DNA of 64,000 nt, taken from assembly GCA_037349105.1 (NCBI GenBank), contig JAYJMM010000095.1, positions 124,001-188,000 on the forward strand, in the 5' to 3' direction. Both the position numbers and the translations under genes were made by a program. Positions 17,701-29,786 of this stretch are shown here, piece by piece. Position 1 is the first letter of the stretch, and the number at the start of each line of letters is the position of its first letter. This DNA comes from Limnomonas spitsbergensis. Lineage: Eukaryota; Chlorophyta; Chlorophyceae; Chlamydomonadales. The notes beneath the pieces were generated by a model. The model was not told the DNA's origin. It saw only the letters and a list, made by a program, of their open reading frames with translations, and made no database searches.

Positions 17701-20700
17701 TCAATGCCTTCTTGTGATAAAACTTTGCAGTTCAACGGCCATGTGTCGACGAAGGCATGACAGAATTTGTGCGTGTTCCAACACATTCAAAATTCAGCAC
17801 ACACAAAACAGCTCACGGCGTATTCGGATGTTAGCGGAGAACGTCGAGATATGGAGCAAACGAATGCTCTTCAGCAAAGCAAAAATTATCTCGATGCAGC
17901 CCATGCTGCCCGTACGGCTGTGGAAAGTTTAGAGCCGTACAAGGCATGCGTGTTTCGGAGCCATTCCAAGCGGTATCTCCTCTCGCTTTCTTTCTCATTG
18001 CTAGACGGATTCCACCAGTTTCAGCACTAAACCTTCACATATGTATACAAAACGATTGTAATATCTGTCATGGAGCCGAGGTGCCATGTAGGGACAAGCT
18101 GCACGCAGGTTTACACCGCCGAAAACAGTGTGGGCCTGGTCGTGGGGACGGCCAGTATAAGTGTCCACCAGGCCAAAGAAAAAACAGATCTATTCGGCAG
18201 AATAATGAAAACAAAAAAAATATTACGGCCGCCCAAATTTGGACGGCAGTTCGGCCGGCCAGCCGGCCGGCCGACCGAACTGCCAAAGGCAGTTCGGCTT
18301 CGGCCGAGTAGAATTTTAAGGTCAGTAACTGCCCTGATGTACATATTCATAAACTGGGGCCAGTACATGGGCTGGTGCACATACTCTGTGGGAAATCTCG
18401 GTGAGTTCAAATGTGTTCTTTCTGTCCATGCCCTGATAGTTGCCCATTGCTACCCCTTTGCAGTTGCGTGATCTCCAACAAGGCAAGCTCTGGCTCGAGA
18501 AAGCAGCTGCCCAGGAGCCTTACCTGCCTTCAGGAGAAAAGAACTTGGGCGTGTCTGGGGCGAAGCATGGCCTGGGCACTTTGTACAGGGACGGGCTGGG
18601 CCTGCCTGCTCCTGACCTCCCTACGGTAAGAAGAGAACTTGAGGGCCAAGAACTTAGGGGACCTGAATCAGCAATGCTGCCAAGCTCAAGCTGACACCTA
18701 CATTTTTAGGAGTACCAGCAAGGGGCCATGCCCCATGTAGTGTCTATTGTTTTAGTGATGAGTCCACCTTTTCTGTTCTTTTCCCGTAGCCGCAAAGGGC
18801 CTAATTGGGACCAAACCTTGCCTGGCCCACGGCTAATAGAGTTCTGGCCATGCCTGGGACCTCCTACCGAAGGCTAGGAGGTAGGTAGCTGAAATCAAGT
18901 GATTTGTAGCCGACACACAAAAATAAATGCATGATGACACGCCTCGAACACCACTCCGGCACACCGCTTAACTTAATCCACCATTTTTCTTTTGACTGCA
19001 AGCTGCTCCGTGGACTCTTGTTCTGGCGGCTGTGCTTGTTTGGCGCTTAACCACTAATCCCCAATCAAACCGGTATGTAAAATCGAAGTCCCAAATCGTC
19101 CTTTACCTGAACCTTACACCCTATATCATCTCTCAACCCCGAAACCCTCATTATCCCTCGTTCCGTGTTGTTAGTCTTGTTTCGTGTTCCTGGAACATGA
19201 TAGGGCTGATGAATGGTGTTTTGTTCATTGTTGGTTTTGAAGGGGAAGTGAACTAAGAATCGTATTAAAATTCGCTGCGTTTTACAACAAGAAGCCATGC
19301 GATAGCGCTCAATTGGATGTTTTGACATGGTTCCTGCAGAACGAGGTTGTTGGCTTGCCTGGAATATAGATGACAAAGGGCAGTGAACCAAGAGGGGTCA
19401 GGTCAACCCTCGGAGGGGGGGAGGGGGGCAGGTGCAAAGGCAGGGGTGCAGGGGTGGCACATGTCGCGGCTATCGAGTTTGGTTTTGAGGCTTTTGAGTC
19501 CTAGGCCACCGAGGCTGACGAGGTTGATGATGAGGGGGATTTTGAGGGGCAGGAATCTGAGGGGGAGGAATCTGAGGGGGAGGAATCTGAGGGGGAGGAA
19601 TCTGAGGGGGAGGAATCTGAGGGGGAGGAATCTGAGGGGGAGGAATCTGAGGGGGAGGGACAGGAATCAGAGGGGTAGCAATCTGAGGGGGAGGGGCCGG
19701 CTAAGATAAGCCGTGCATGCCAGGGGGTCAGGCGGTCCAACACACAGCACGCAAACATTGCTGCAGTATGGCTGATGCGAAACAAATCGTTGATGTGATT
19801 GATTGTCTTCCTTTGGTGAGGAAACTGACGGGAAACTGAGACATATGGAATCTTTGAGTTTTCAATGTTGGCTTGAAGGGCTGACGGATATGACAAGATG
19901 AAGTGGTATGTTTTTAAATAACGTGATCAATAATATTTAAGCCCGAATGAACTCAAAACAAACTTGATAAACAGAAAGGTATTGAAGCCCCCAATCATCC
20001 TTTAGCCGTCACTCTAAATCATCGTTTGAAACTAAACCCTCAATCATCCCTAAATCCTTAACCCGCAGGCTATCAGCTGGTTTAAGAAATCTGCTGAAGC
20101 GGATGACAGCAGCTCGGCCATTGCAGAGAATGACCTCGGTTGCATATACCGGGGTGCAGGCACTCCCCAAGTGACGCCGGACCCGGCAGAGGCGGTCCGG
20201 TGGTTCTGCAAGGCTGCTGATCACGGCTTTGCACCCGCACAGTTCCACCTGGGTACTCTGTACTACGAAGGCTGGGGGGTGACCTGCGACCTTGCAAAGG
20301 CTAAGGAGTACTTCAGCGTGGCAGCCAAGCAGGGGTGTGCGCCCGCGCTAGCCTCGCTCGCCTCACTGGAGACGGAAACAGGCGCAGAGGTAGCACGGCT
20401 GCAACAGGCGGCAGAGGCGGGAGACACCAAGGCGTGCTGCCAGCTGGGCAGGGCGTATCTGAGAGGCGAGCTTGGACTGAGGCCTGACGCGGCTGCGGCA
20501 AAGTGCTGGCTGAAGCGCGCGGCCAAGGATAACTTGGCGGAGGCGCAATACACCCTAGGGGCGACCTACTATGAAGGAGCCGAGGGCTGGAAGACAAATC
20601 CCTTGAAAGGCGTCCATTACATGGAGATGGCCGCACAGCAGCAGCTACCCCATGCCGAGTACGCTTTGCACTTGATGTACCTCAAGGCAGTCGGGGTAAA

Positions 20701-22396
20701 GCAGGACCTGGCGCTAGCCAAGCTGTGGCTGCAACGTGCGGCTGAGCACGGCTTGAGGGAAGCGGGGAAGGAGCTGCGCAACTGGGACAGCAATGTGTCT
20801 GCCTTCTGCTCGGGGAAAATGGCCATGAACAGGCTCACTGCTGCTGTTGCTGCTAAGACGCACACTTCTGCTGACGTCTCCAGCCAGCCCGGCGGCAGTG
20901 GCCGTACTCAGCACGTGATGGATGACCGGCGACGACTCGCCCAGGAGGCGTTGCTTGCATCCGTTAGCGATGAACAGCGCCCAGCGATGCAAGAGATGTT
21001 CCAAACGTTCCAGAGCCTCCAGCGTCACCAATCCGCTGAGCTCACCTTCAGCTTGCCATATGAGAAGTATCCTCTAGAGGCACTGATGCAACATGCTAGG
21101 TGGGTGGGGGTCCACACAACAGGGACAAGGCATATAGTCAGCTGCTGTGCCTGACAAAATGTTTAGGGTTCCGTCCATTCATCTGCTGACAGTCTACAGA
21201 TGATGTGTCCAGTAAAACAGTCTGGCATGGCTTCAGGTCTTTGGGTTCGGCATCTGCTGCCTGCTGGGAAACCCTAAACCTTAGGATAACCCTGAACCTT
21301 GAGCCCAGAGTTTATCTCAGACCCTGGTAAATTGTCAGGGACAAATCTGGGATCTGGGACTTCTGAACACGTTGTTCTCTTTTACATATGCAGTGACGAG
21401 TCTGTTCAACCTCTCATCAAGGCCAAGTTCCATTACTATCAGGCGGTAAAGCAGGCATTCAGCGACGATGATACCGCTGTGGTACTGGAGTTCACAGCTG
21501 CCCTCCTGACCGCTGAGTGGGTGGTTGAAATTCCGGAGGACATGCGCTCCACCCTGGAGGCTTGCTTCGAGCGGGAACTGCGGCGGGACCTCAACAATGC
21601 GGAGGCACGCTACTGCCTGGTAACCCTGCGCATGAACAGGCAGTATGACCTGAGTCGCGTGATCTGCGAACTAGACTTGATCATCAAGCAGCGGCCAGCT
21701 GAGCCTCGGTTCTGGAGCATGCGGGGCTGTCTGAAGGCCTTTAAGCAAAGGTACCCTGAGGCCGCTGAGGATTTTGCGGCAGCGATAAGGCTGGATGGCG
21801 GGCCAGAGGCATGCAATCCCGAGTTCCTCTTCCTGAGAGGAACTGCAATGAAGGAACGGAGTGGCAGCAGCGGCGGCAGTGTGGGCAACTCTGCTGCCTC
21901 GGACCTGGAGACGTTCGTGCGTCGTGCCCCGCGTCGACACAGAAAGGTGCCCGAAGCCTGTTACGCTAGGGCAGGGATGGCACTGAGTCCTGAATGTAGA
22001 GACCTTGAGAAGATGAAGGCTTGGTACGCTAAGGGGCAGCAGGCAGAGGCAGAGAGGCTGCCCATTCACCCGCCAGTGGTCACGCGTGACAAAGACTGCC
22101 TAGGACCCTTGATCGAAGTCGTGGATAACAAAAAGCTCAACGCAGTGAACGCACCCGGCCCCAGGCCTACCAGCTCCAGGGCTAGCCTTGGCATGCACAG
22201 TGTTCTCAGTGGACCTGCCAGTGGTGTTACCGGATTTGCTGGATCTGCTGGCAGGGCGAGTTGCAGCCACTGCGGGCAGATGGCTGCGTCAGAGCTCAGG
22301 CTGAAGCGGTGCACGAGGTGTGAGCAGGCCTGGTACTGCAATAAGGAGTGCCAGACAGCACACTGGAAGCAGCACAAGAGCATGTGCAAAGCTTGA
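14770..22396 (+). CDS. TPR - Sel1-repeat - MYND zinc finger protein (five exons)
   Basis: The exon model is 14770-15139, 16207-16583, 18464-18625, 20069-21099 and 21394-22396. Every junction is GT-AG, phases agree, and the total is 2943 bp or 980 aa. The N-terminal exon encodes tetratricopeptide repeats (GNAHLRAGRYEDAYRCYSRA; ADVALLLDPASLKGHMHKGS). Exons 2-4 encode Sel1-like repeats (AQFHLGTLYYEGWGV, AQYTLGATYYEGAEG, WLQRAAEHG). The last exon has a further helical repeat region and ends in a MYND finger: CSHCG, then CTRCEQAWYCNKEC and HWKQHKSMC. TPR, Sel1 and MYND are protein-interaction modules, so a scaffold or adaptor role is likely; the partner and pathway are unknown. The introns are rich in mobile DNA. 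ATG 14770 is the first in frame. Exons 2 and 3 are supported by repeat continuity, but small extra exons cannot be excluded. Confidence 0.85.
15225..15833 (+). repeat. Dispersed repeat family D1, copy 1 (intron of the TPR gene)
   Basis: The region resembles 23020-23700 in the same order: a block ending ggctcggccgcgtgggcg, an A-rich centre, a CCACAAAAG motif, then GGGGCACTGGAAGCA, TCCACATGCTCGCC, CGCTGTTGACCGCTGCGC and GAGCCGCAGCC through to GCGGCTCC. I see no transposase or RT. It may be a SINE or MITE, or a fragment of a larger element. Boundaries are approximate. Confidence 0.6.
15838..15984 (+). repeat. Repeat D2, left member of an inverted pair
   Basis: About 147 bp (key strings ATCAGCTACACTCTG, GGTGTGGCCCGCCATGCTGC, GGTCCCAATCGGACCCTC) recur in reverse orientation at 16696-16842. 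A more decayed relative may lie at 18785-18860, where CTAATTGGGACCAAACCTTG occurs. The two members flank exon 2 of the TPR gene. Confidence 0.75.
16696..16842 (-). repeat. Repeat D2, right member of the inverted pair
   Basis: Reverse complement of 15838-15984 with only scattered differences. The pair could form a hairpin in the pre-mRNA that loops out exon 2 (16207-16583) of the TPR gene. Confidence 0.75.
17298..18336. mobile_element. Non-autonomous hAT-like DNA transposon (1039 bp)
   Basis: The element starts CAGGGCAGTTAC (17298-17309) and ends GTAACTGCCCTG (18325-18336), a perfect 12-bp terminal inverted repeat. It is flanked on both sides by the same 8 bp, ATGTACAT (17290-17297 and 18337-18344). 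A TIR starting CAGGG with an 8-bp duplication is the hAT superfamily signature. Internal inverted segments are GGCCGAA-rich near both ends, with a near-exact 25-bp pair around 17570-17597 and 18128-18152. No transposase frame is present, so it would depend on a hAT transposase elsewhere. It lies in intron 2 of the TPR gene. Confidence 0.82.
19540..19697. repeat. 15-bp minisatellite in intron 3 of the TPR gene
   Basis: The unit GAATCTGAGGGGGAG is repeated about seven times without change, with degenerate units at both edges. Because 15 is a multiple of 3 it reads as an open frame, but nothing suggests translation. Confidence 0.9.
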
Positions 22397-23019
22397 CATC
22401 TAAAAAAAAGCGTTCAGCTGCAGTATAGGAGACTGGCAGGCCTGGCAGACCCCAGTTGGGACCCCCGGCCTAAGGGGGACATCGCAACTACATGGAAACA
22501 GTTTGGATCCCCTCTTGCTTCTATCCTCTCTCAGCTTTGGCTCAGTTTTGAGGGCTAAGATCGGGACAGGCTTGGGAATCTTCAGACTTCCTTTCCTTCT
22601 GGTGTGGTCTTTCCCTTTTCCTTTTTCTGTCTGTTGCTTTGCCTTCCCCTGTAGTCATAGGTTCATTTTCCTTCTTACCAGACAGCCATGCACCCTCTAA
22701 GCCGAGTTTTTTAAGCTTGGGCCAGAGGTGTAACATAATCCACGGACAAGTATAAGGTGAAATGCACCACCTGACCTTCCTTGCTCCTGCCAATCTGCTA
22801 TGTCTAGGTTATGTTGGGCTCGGGAAACAAGTTGGACCCCTATGTTTCGCCGGACCTGTATGTCCTGTCTCCTCTTTGATTGCTATATGGATATTCCCAT
22901 ATCGTGCTGTTACACCTGTACTCCTGTAGACAAAAAGATTCCTTCTCCTGAGTTTCTCGTTAACATAATCCTTTCTGAGAATTTAACACCCCACCGGGCT
23001 GTTGAGCAATTACGGCCTC

Positions 23020-23700
23020 TGATCCCTAAGGATGGTAGAAGGTCAACCTGCCATGCTGAAAGGCTGGGCCGCATGGGCGCGGGACCAGAGCGCCCGACTG
23101 TCTGGCCGGGAGGAAAAGAAAAGGCTAAAGGAGAAAGGAACCGGCGGAAAAAGGAGAAGCAACAATACCATTCCAAAAAGTGAAGGAATTCCCCAGTGAG
23201 GAAACCCTATTGGATCCAAGTCCTAACAAAGAGAAAATAAAACTAAAATACCAGCCAGTACGTCAAGAGAACCCGAAAGGAGGAAACAAAGTAAAGGGAC
23301 ACCCAAATGGCTGGGGAGTACAAAGTAAGAGAAGGGAAGCCCGGGCCCCTGAAACAACTAAACGAAAGCTATCACATGCTCCACAAAAGTCAAGAGCATT
23401 CCACCCTTGCCCTAGTACAAAGTGAGGACGTCTGTAGCACCGTTCAGAGGTCCTGCCCATCCTCGCTCCCTAAGGTGATCTTGCATGCTGGGGCATTGGA
23501 AGCAAGCATGCGATGCGTCCTCCACATGCTCACCGTCTCCCCTTACCCAACATCACTGGCAGCAGTGTGTGTCACGCTGTTGACCGCTGCGCCTTCCCCA
23601 AGTGTTGGCCATGCTGATTGCGCCGAGCCGCAGCCTTAACATTGTGCACACACAAGCATACTTCCTCTTGCTGGTGCGGCTCCTTGCCTGCGCCGCAGAC
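23020..23700 (+). repeat. Dispersed repeat family D1, copy 2
   Basis: Same arrangement as 15225-15833: GGCCGCATGGGCGCG, an A/G-rich centre, TCCACAAAAG, GGGGCATTGGAAGCA, CCACATGCTCACCG, CGCTGTTGACCGCTGCGC, GAGCCGCAGCC and GGTGCGGCTCC. The shared order over about 600 bp, not one chance match, supports common origin. Confidence 0.6.
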
Positions 23701-24059
23701 CTATGCTCCACAGCTGGGTCTCTGGGATCCCCTAGGCCTCTCGTAGACTGCATGACCCCCAGCTGGCAGCGGATGCATGTAGCCCCGCCGTCTGGCGCAG
23801 GTAGGCTAGACTGCATCCTGCCCCTTAGGCAGTGCTGCGGTCAAAGGTGACTGGTTGCCCACGCCCCATCTCCGTAGTTCGCCGTGGACAGCCGCTACCC
23901 CAATGCGTGTAGGCAGATGGTGCCGCAGACACACCCTGGCAGCCAAGCGACGTACACGCTGCAACGCGGCAACTTAAGGCGCCTCTCTAGCTTGTGCATG
24001 GCCTTCCTCACGCTTGCCGCTTTCGCGCTAAAATATGCCTAAGAACTTGAATTATTGGA

Positions 24060-24440
24060 AACGCTTCAGCACTGTCCTATCTAGGCCGTACCCGCAGGTC
24101 CGGGCTGGCTGTCGGCACTGCGCTGCTAAGCGGCTGCCAAACTCCAAGATCCCTGTCTTGCCGACGTTGACCTTGGAGCTGTTTATCCGCTGCATACTCA
24201 TGAAGGGCATCTAGCATGCGCTGCAGTCCTGCCGGGCTGCCAGCAAGTAGAAAGAGGTCATCTACATATAGCAGGCACCGTAGTCGTTGCCCCGCCTCAA
24301 GCACAGCGCTCTCTGTCGGGCACTGGACTGGAATCATGTCTGGCAGGTCGCTGATGTAGAGGCTGAAAAACAGGGGGGCTCAGTGGGCGGCCCTGCTTGA
24401 TGCGTCTGGTGAAAGGCACAGGGCCAGTGCTTTTACAGCC
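24060..24440 (-). pseudogene. Decayed LINE reverse transcriptase fragment
   Basis: On the minus strand the sequence gives RRIKQGRPLS, then LYISDLPDM, then LRCLLYVDDLFLLAGS with the YxDD-type RT active site. After a one-base frame break near KQLQ it continues VNVGKTGILEFGSRL. These are RT blocks of non-LTR retrotransposons. A frameshift and loss of flanking domains mark it as dead. A related piece lies at 44600-44690. Confidence 0.82.
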
Positions 24441-24929
24441 ATCGGTTACTCGGTCAGCGTGTAGACTGCAACATTATCAGGGGGGCAGCATGATTTGGAG
24501 GTACACTGGTGTCTAACGAAGCTTCGTTGCATGGCCATGTTGTTCATGCACTGGAGAGGTAGTGATACGTTAGTGATGATTGACTTAAGGGGGTAGTGGC
24601 AGCTATAATGTAGGACGGACCCTAAAGCAACATGAATACATGACCCTCCCTGTGCGCTGCAGAGCTGCTGCATACCGTAGTGCAGACCAACATTCAGTTA
24701 CTTCACAATATCTTATAAGACATGCAGATTGTACTGTTCATAATCATCATAATCTGTTTGGCCCCGTCTGGGTCTCGCATTCTATCGCACAAAATGGTCG
24801 GAGGTGGTGGGGACGTGAACGGGGGGTGGGCATTTTTCTTTGACCCCAACTTGGTCGATTTTCCTCTGTAATGTATTTCAGGCCCCTCGGATTTCAAAGT
24901 TAGTGGGCCCTTCAGAAATTGCTGTGAAT

Positions 24930-26917
24930 ATGGAGCCCGCTGACACTTCCGGCAGTGTAGCGACCCAAAAGAATCAAACCCTGTCAGACTTGGCCCGAGT
25001 GGCAGCACTGGTACATGATGACGAAGACAGTGAATCTGAGGAATCAGCTCCACGACTCAAGTGCGTGGGTTAATATTCAACATCGCGGGTACCGTACTGC
25101 ATGGCACGATGGTGCATGCCTCCATGCTTGTCCTTTTCTTACTGTCATGAGGCTCTGCGGTACCTACGTAGACTTACAAAAATGAATTCTCCCTGTAGGC
25201 CAGGCGCCATCACGCCTCTGGGAGTCAGAATAGATAAAGGGGAGGGGTTACTCAGCATTAATTCAGCCTCCACGACGTTGGCTGAAATGGATTCTGCAAT
25301 TGCCAACATCCGGCAATGGTGAGCTGTACCGCACGGGCTATGCCCATGTGCATTGGAAGTATTGCCCCATAGGACTTTGGGCTCATCGTGTCATTCATGC
25401 ACTTGCAGGCAACAGCGTCATGATCGCGATATAGTGAGTGCTTGCTTTTCTAGGCCAGCATGCGTTCAGGGAAGCCATCAGCAAGGCGGAACATACACCA
25501 GACCATACTCACTTTCCTACATGTTTCAGGCTGAGGTGATGAGAAGGCAAGCTTGTGCATTGGAAGCCTGTGTGTTGGAGAGCCAGGGAGGCGAGCCGGA
25601 CATGAGCCATGAGGATTCTGAACAGACTGAAGAAGGAGATGAAGAGCAGCCACTCAGCTCCAGTGGGACAAGCAAAGTCTTGATTGTCAACGACAATGAA
25701 ATCAGCACATGCCTTGCGGTATGAGAATGTTTTTCCGTCTGTTGAGGTCCTGAAGGGGAGGGATCTTGCCTGTCCTGGAATGCTGTTAGACAAGCCTTGG
25801 AGCATACATGTGTTGCGGTGAAATCATGTATGTGTGTGTTCATACTCAGGACGATCTTCGTTCCAAGCCTCCTCGACGTCCTGCTTCGGCTAAGCCATAC
25901 GCCTCCACCCGTCTCCATGGCAACGACCTGCCAGTAGGTACACCAGGAGGCATCACACCCCGAGCAACCCTGGCTCAGAGCCTGGGCGAGGGAGCCCTTG
26001 CTTTGCTCAAGGACACTGCAGGCCTGCGCTTTGCCTGCCTGCCCGGCGATGCTACTGCCCAGCTTCCAGGAATGAGGTCACGGCCGATGTCTGCCGACCC
26101 CCGCCTGCGCATGCCCAGCCGACCGCCCTCAGCAGATTCGTTGTCCTCAGGGAGACCGATAGCTGACGAGGGGAAAGGGGGAACAGCACACTCTCCCGAC
26201 GCACCTCGGGCTGCCTCTATCAGCGGCGGGGGGACACCGCTCCTCGCTCCCCTGGGACCCTCCCGACTGCTGCCCCCCCTGCATGGGGCAGGCAGCAGCT
26301 CAGGCCCCTGCCAAGCCCCCTGTGGCCATCGCAGCCTCTCCCGACTAAGCAGTGGTTCTGAGGGGGAGGTGCAGGATGTGTTCCGCCAGAAGCCTGTCTT
26401 GCCCGGGACAGGGTCGAGCAGCAGCAGCGGCGGCGGCACGAGATCAGGGGCGCTTGTGGAGACTATTGGCTGCCGTCCTGCCTCTAGCCCTTCCGTACCT
26501 CAAGCCATCACAGGTGCGTCCAGCATGATGACTAAGCCGCGGATCGATGCTGAATCGCATTTACGGACACCAAAGCTGGCGGCAGCAGGGGCAGCAGTTG
26601 GTGCAGGGGCAGCTCATGACAGCTGTGGCACGGTCGTCTTTCGTGGCCAGCAGCTGATGGACGAGCTTGAGGCTGAGCTGAGGCTGCTGGATGAGGAGGA
26701 AGGGGCAGGCCTCTCCGACTGGTGCTCAGACTATGAGGGTGTTCTTGCAAAGATGGATTGCCTACAGACCGGATATCAAGTGCAACCATCACACGGTGTG
26801 CTGAGCAGACTTCAGACAGAGGCAGGCAGCCAGGGGGATATAGCATCCGGGGGTATTAAGAGGAGCACCAGTTTAGAGATGAAGGCCGGACAGGGCCTCC
26901 CTGGGCTAGGTAAATGA
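24930..26917 (+). CDS. Unidentified Ser/Pro/Gly-rich protein gene (five exons)
   Basis: Proposed exons are 24930-25060, 25199-25318, 25409-25433, 25530-25718 and 25850-26917. All junctions are GT-AG with matching phases, total 1533 bp or 510 aa. Exon 3 is a 25-bp microexon; without it the frame hits a stop at once, which supports it. The N-terminal third is acidic (HDDEDSESEESAP; EDSEQTEEGDEE) with a short helical stretch STTLAEMDSAIANIRQ. The last exon is low in complexity (RPPSADSLSSGRP, SSSSSGGGTRSG) and has an acidic helical segment LMDELEAELRLLDEEEGAG near its end. I do not recognise a family. It could be a structural or regulatory protein. An extra 3' exon is possible because the frame ends just after a GTAAAT donor-like site. 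Confidence 0.6.
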
Positions 26918-27149
26918 TGAGACCTTGTGTGGTACTTAAATCGTGCCTTCAACCTTTCAGCACACTTTGGCTAATCGCTGAAACTTTTCAGCATGCTTTG
27001 GCTGGTCGCTGGATTTTTTTTAAACAGTCAATACGTTGCACCTACACAAAAAGACCTTGGCCGTGTCGGTTGGCAAGAAAGAAAGGACAGGAAGAGACTC
27101 ACCCTGAAAAAGTAGAGAAAGCCCGCAAACCCAGCCTGTCTTAAGTTAT

Positions 27150-27560
27150 TGACGTTCCACCTCTGGGCCATGCTGAAATGAAGCTCGGCCACATCAGCAA
27201 ACAAACAGCCAGCCAAGGGTGAAAGCCAAGGGTGAAGGCACAAGAGGAAAGTAAGGATGGCGAGTTCACTCACCAAACAACAAGAACACAAAGGTTTGGC
27301 AAACCGAATCCCCTGCCCTGAAGAGGATAACCTTCAAAACGTTTAACTTCAAGTTGCTGAAAACCAGGGCCTCCTACCCCTGTCTGCGGGCTCTCCAACG
27401 TCCTCTCTGGTTGGGAGGAAAAAGTAAAGAAACTTAAGGCTAGAGGAAAGGCAGAGAGGAGCAAAACGGGCGCAGAAAAACACCCCCCAGAAAATGCAAA
27501 AGGCAGACCGAAGGATTGTTGTCTCTGAAAGCAAGAAAGAGACACAAAAGGGAAAGAGCC
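27150..27560 (+). repeat. Dispersed repeat family D1, partial copy 3
   Basis: It starts GACGTTCCACCTCTGGGCCATGCT, like GACGTTCCGCCTTTGGGCCCTGCT at about 15236, and continues with AGCTCGGCC and an A-rich centre. The GC-rich 3' half seen in other copies is missing; LINE-derived sequence follows or is interleaved. Confidence 0.45.
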
Positions 27561-29110
27561 AGTCTCCAGGGAGGCTTGCCACGGCCTGCAGCTGCCCGTT
27601 GAGCATGGACTGCATGTCTGAGGAGGAAAGCAGCCTGGAGTGTGCTACGGCGCTGTTGAAAATCAAACTGCTCAGGAGGGACGGGGCCGTGCCTGGCGAT
27701 GGGCCGGTGATTACCGGGATCAAGGGGGTCGCCCTTCTTGTAAACAGGCTGAATCCTGACTGGCTGCCAGGCACTAGGCATTCCCCCCCGCACTGCCATG
27801 GCAATGAACCAGTCTTGCAGCAGATCCCTCAGCACGTGCCGTTGCTCCCCCTCTGAATCGTCCTCTACCATAGCCAACTTAATAAAGGGTGCCGCCAGAC
27901 CGTCTAGGCCCGCCGCGGTGTGTACGCGCATGCGGGAGAAAGCTCTTGCGAAGCAAGAGGCAAGCTGCTCAGCTGACACGCCTAGATCCTCCGGCTGAGC
28001 GGTGGTATGGGGCAAGTTTGCCTGTGGCGCCGCAGGAGAGGGGGGCACAGTGGCGGTGAATTGCTGTCGCAGGTGTGCCTCCCACTTCAGGGAGGAGACA
28101 GCCGTGGTGGGGCAGGTCTGCCGCCTCTCTTGCAGCTGCTCCCGGTAGACGATGCACTCGCCACGCTACAGCCTGTCAGCTATAGCCGCTGCCATATGGC
28201 GCGTGTAGTAGCGGCAACGCCGTCGTGCTGTGGACTTGTAGCGCTGCCTGGCTGCCTTGCGCTCTGGGCCGGGGGCACTGCAAAGCGACTTCGCTGGCAG
28301 CGCAGCATAGGCGCTCTGAACCTCCGCATCCCACCAGGGGGGGCGCTGATGCTGCCCACGGCATGGGGCCGCGGCATGGGGCCGCGGAGTGCGCGTCATG
28401 CCAGCAGCTTCGGCCGCAGACCAAATCACAGCAGTGAGCGCCGCTGCAGCTGCCTCGTCGTCAACTCCCGCAATGGCCAGGCTGAAACGCTGTATGCCCT
28501 GCTCAATCGCAGGCTAGCGCGGCGCTGTAAATGTGCGCCTTATCAGCTCTCCAGGTCAGGATGGGTCGGCAGCTTCCTGCTGGGTGGCCAGCATCAGGCT
28601 GACCTCCCCCTACGTCGATGCCGCTATCTACCGGAGGTTGAAAGGTCGCTGCAACTGGATGATGGTCCAAGACGTCCGGTTGGGTGGGAAGCACCCCGCT
28701 CACCTCCACATTCTACATGGCACCGCAATGTGGTAAACGCGGGACCGGCCAGTAGCTGCAAGGAAAGATGCGTTCCCTTGGTCACCCTTACGGCCCGTGA
28801 GCAGCAGCATCCCGGAGGCCGCCGCTGCGTTGAGCAGCATCCGAGCCTGCGGTCTAAGCATTGTGGGCGGCTCACCGTGGAGCGCCCGGTGCGTGTGCAT
28901 CTCAGGTGCATGTTGGATTGTCCATGCAAGGTCCGCACCGCCGTCCGGGAGCTCACTGCCATGCTACACTTCCGCATTGAAGTCGCCCGCCCAAATGGAA
29001 GAGCCTCGCAAACTGAGCTGCTCAGTCTCTTGTTGCAACTCCTCTAGACGCTGCTCATACTCCCCGGCATCATGATTCTGTCCTATGGGAGGCAAGTAAA
29101 TACATGCCAG
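27440..29110 (-). pseudogene. Decayed LINE (AP endonuclease and N-terminal RT pieces)
   Basis: Read from high to low coordinates, the region shows an endonuclease/exonuclease/phosphatase-type piece, CIYLPPIGQNHDAGEYE and SIWAGDFNAEV (about 28965-29105). A linker region follows (28166-28700), then the RT start AAGLDGLAAPFIKLA, QPVRIQPVYKKGDPLDPGNH and FDFQQRRSTLQAAFLLRHAV (27600-27960). Stops, frame changes and an internal deletion between the NHRPI block and the next RT block show it is dead. Endonuclease plus RT order is that of APE-type LINEs; the clade cannot be decided here. Confidence 0.82.
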
Positions 29111-29786
29111 GAAAGGAGGCTGAGGGATGCTAAAAAGTCGTCCGCTGCATTTTAGCCACGCCAGTCCCCCAGTTGGAGGTGCTGTTCAGGGTTCAGAGCC
29201 CCGAAATGTTGCTGGCCACCACAAAAGCCACACCCAATGCTGAACGTGATACTCTCCGTGGCTTTTAAGATGTGCTCCCTGAAAAGAATGCCAGTACTCA
29301 CCCAGGTGGCCAGTACCTAAAGCAATCCGGTATTTCCTAGCTCGAAATATAACAGGGTGCACACGAAAGGTTTGTCATGTTTCTGACCACCAGGGCTTCT
29401 GGAACTGCCGGGCATGCTTTCAGCTTGTCAAGAGGTTCATGTCAAGTTCATGAGACTGGGCCGGCATCCTCCATCCCGCGAAGCATCCCCAGGTAACCAA
29501 GACAATTCACCGTGCATCTTAAATTCTTAATACGAGGATACGGTATACTGGAATACCGACACCTTAATATACCAACAATGCGCCATCTGAATCCTGCCTC
29601 TTGCCCACTCCACTACTCCCACTCCACTACTTCAGTCAGAAAGAAAAAGAGCATGACTCATACAACCTAGACAAAACAAACTAGGTAAATCGGTTTCGTA
29701 CCAGCTCTGGCATTTTCAGGCACTTACGATGCTACCAAAGGACAACACCTGCAGCTACCTAGCGCTTAGTCTTCTGAGCAGGCGGA

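Larger units (their letters stand above)
22397..24929. other. Intergenic region between the TPR gene and the next gene
   Basis: After the stop at 22396 there is no supported host coding sequence. The stretch holds a D1 repeat copy (23020-23700), a decayed LINE RT piece (24060-24440), and otherwise unrecognised AT-richer sequence, for example 22500-22700 and 24440-24840. Confidence 0.55.
26918..29786. other. Intergenic region between the unidentified gene and the myosin 3' end
   Basis: It holds a partial D1 repeat (27150-27560), a decayed LINE (27440-29110, minus) and unrecognised sequence from 29110 to 29786 that must include the myosin 3' UTR. No host gene is supported. Confidence 0.55.

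Noticed and set aside
19383..19709. Open frame rich in LRGRN repeats
   Set aside because: It is only the 15-bp minisatellite inside an intron of the TPR gene.
24930..26917. Assignment of the unidentified gene to a fibrous-sheath-interacting or similar coiled-coil family
   Set aside because: Only a vague resemblance around LAEMDSAIANI; not enough to name a family.
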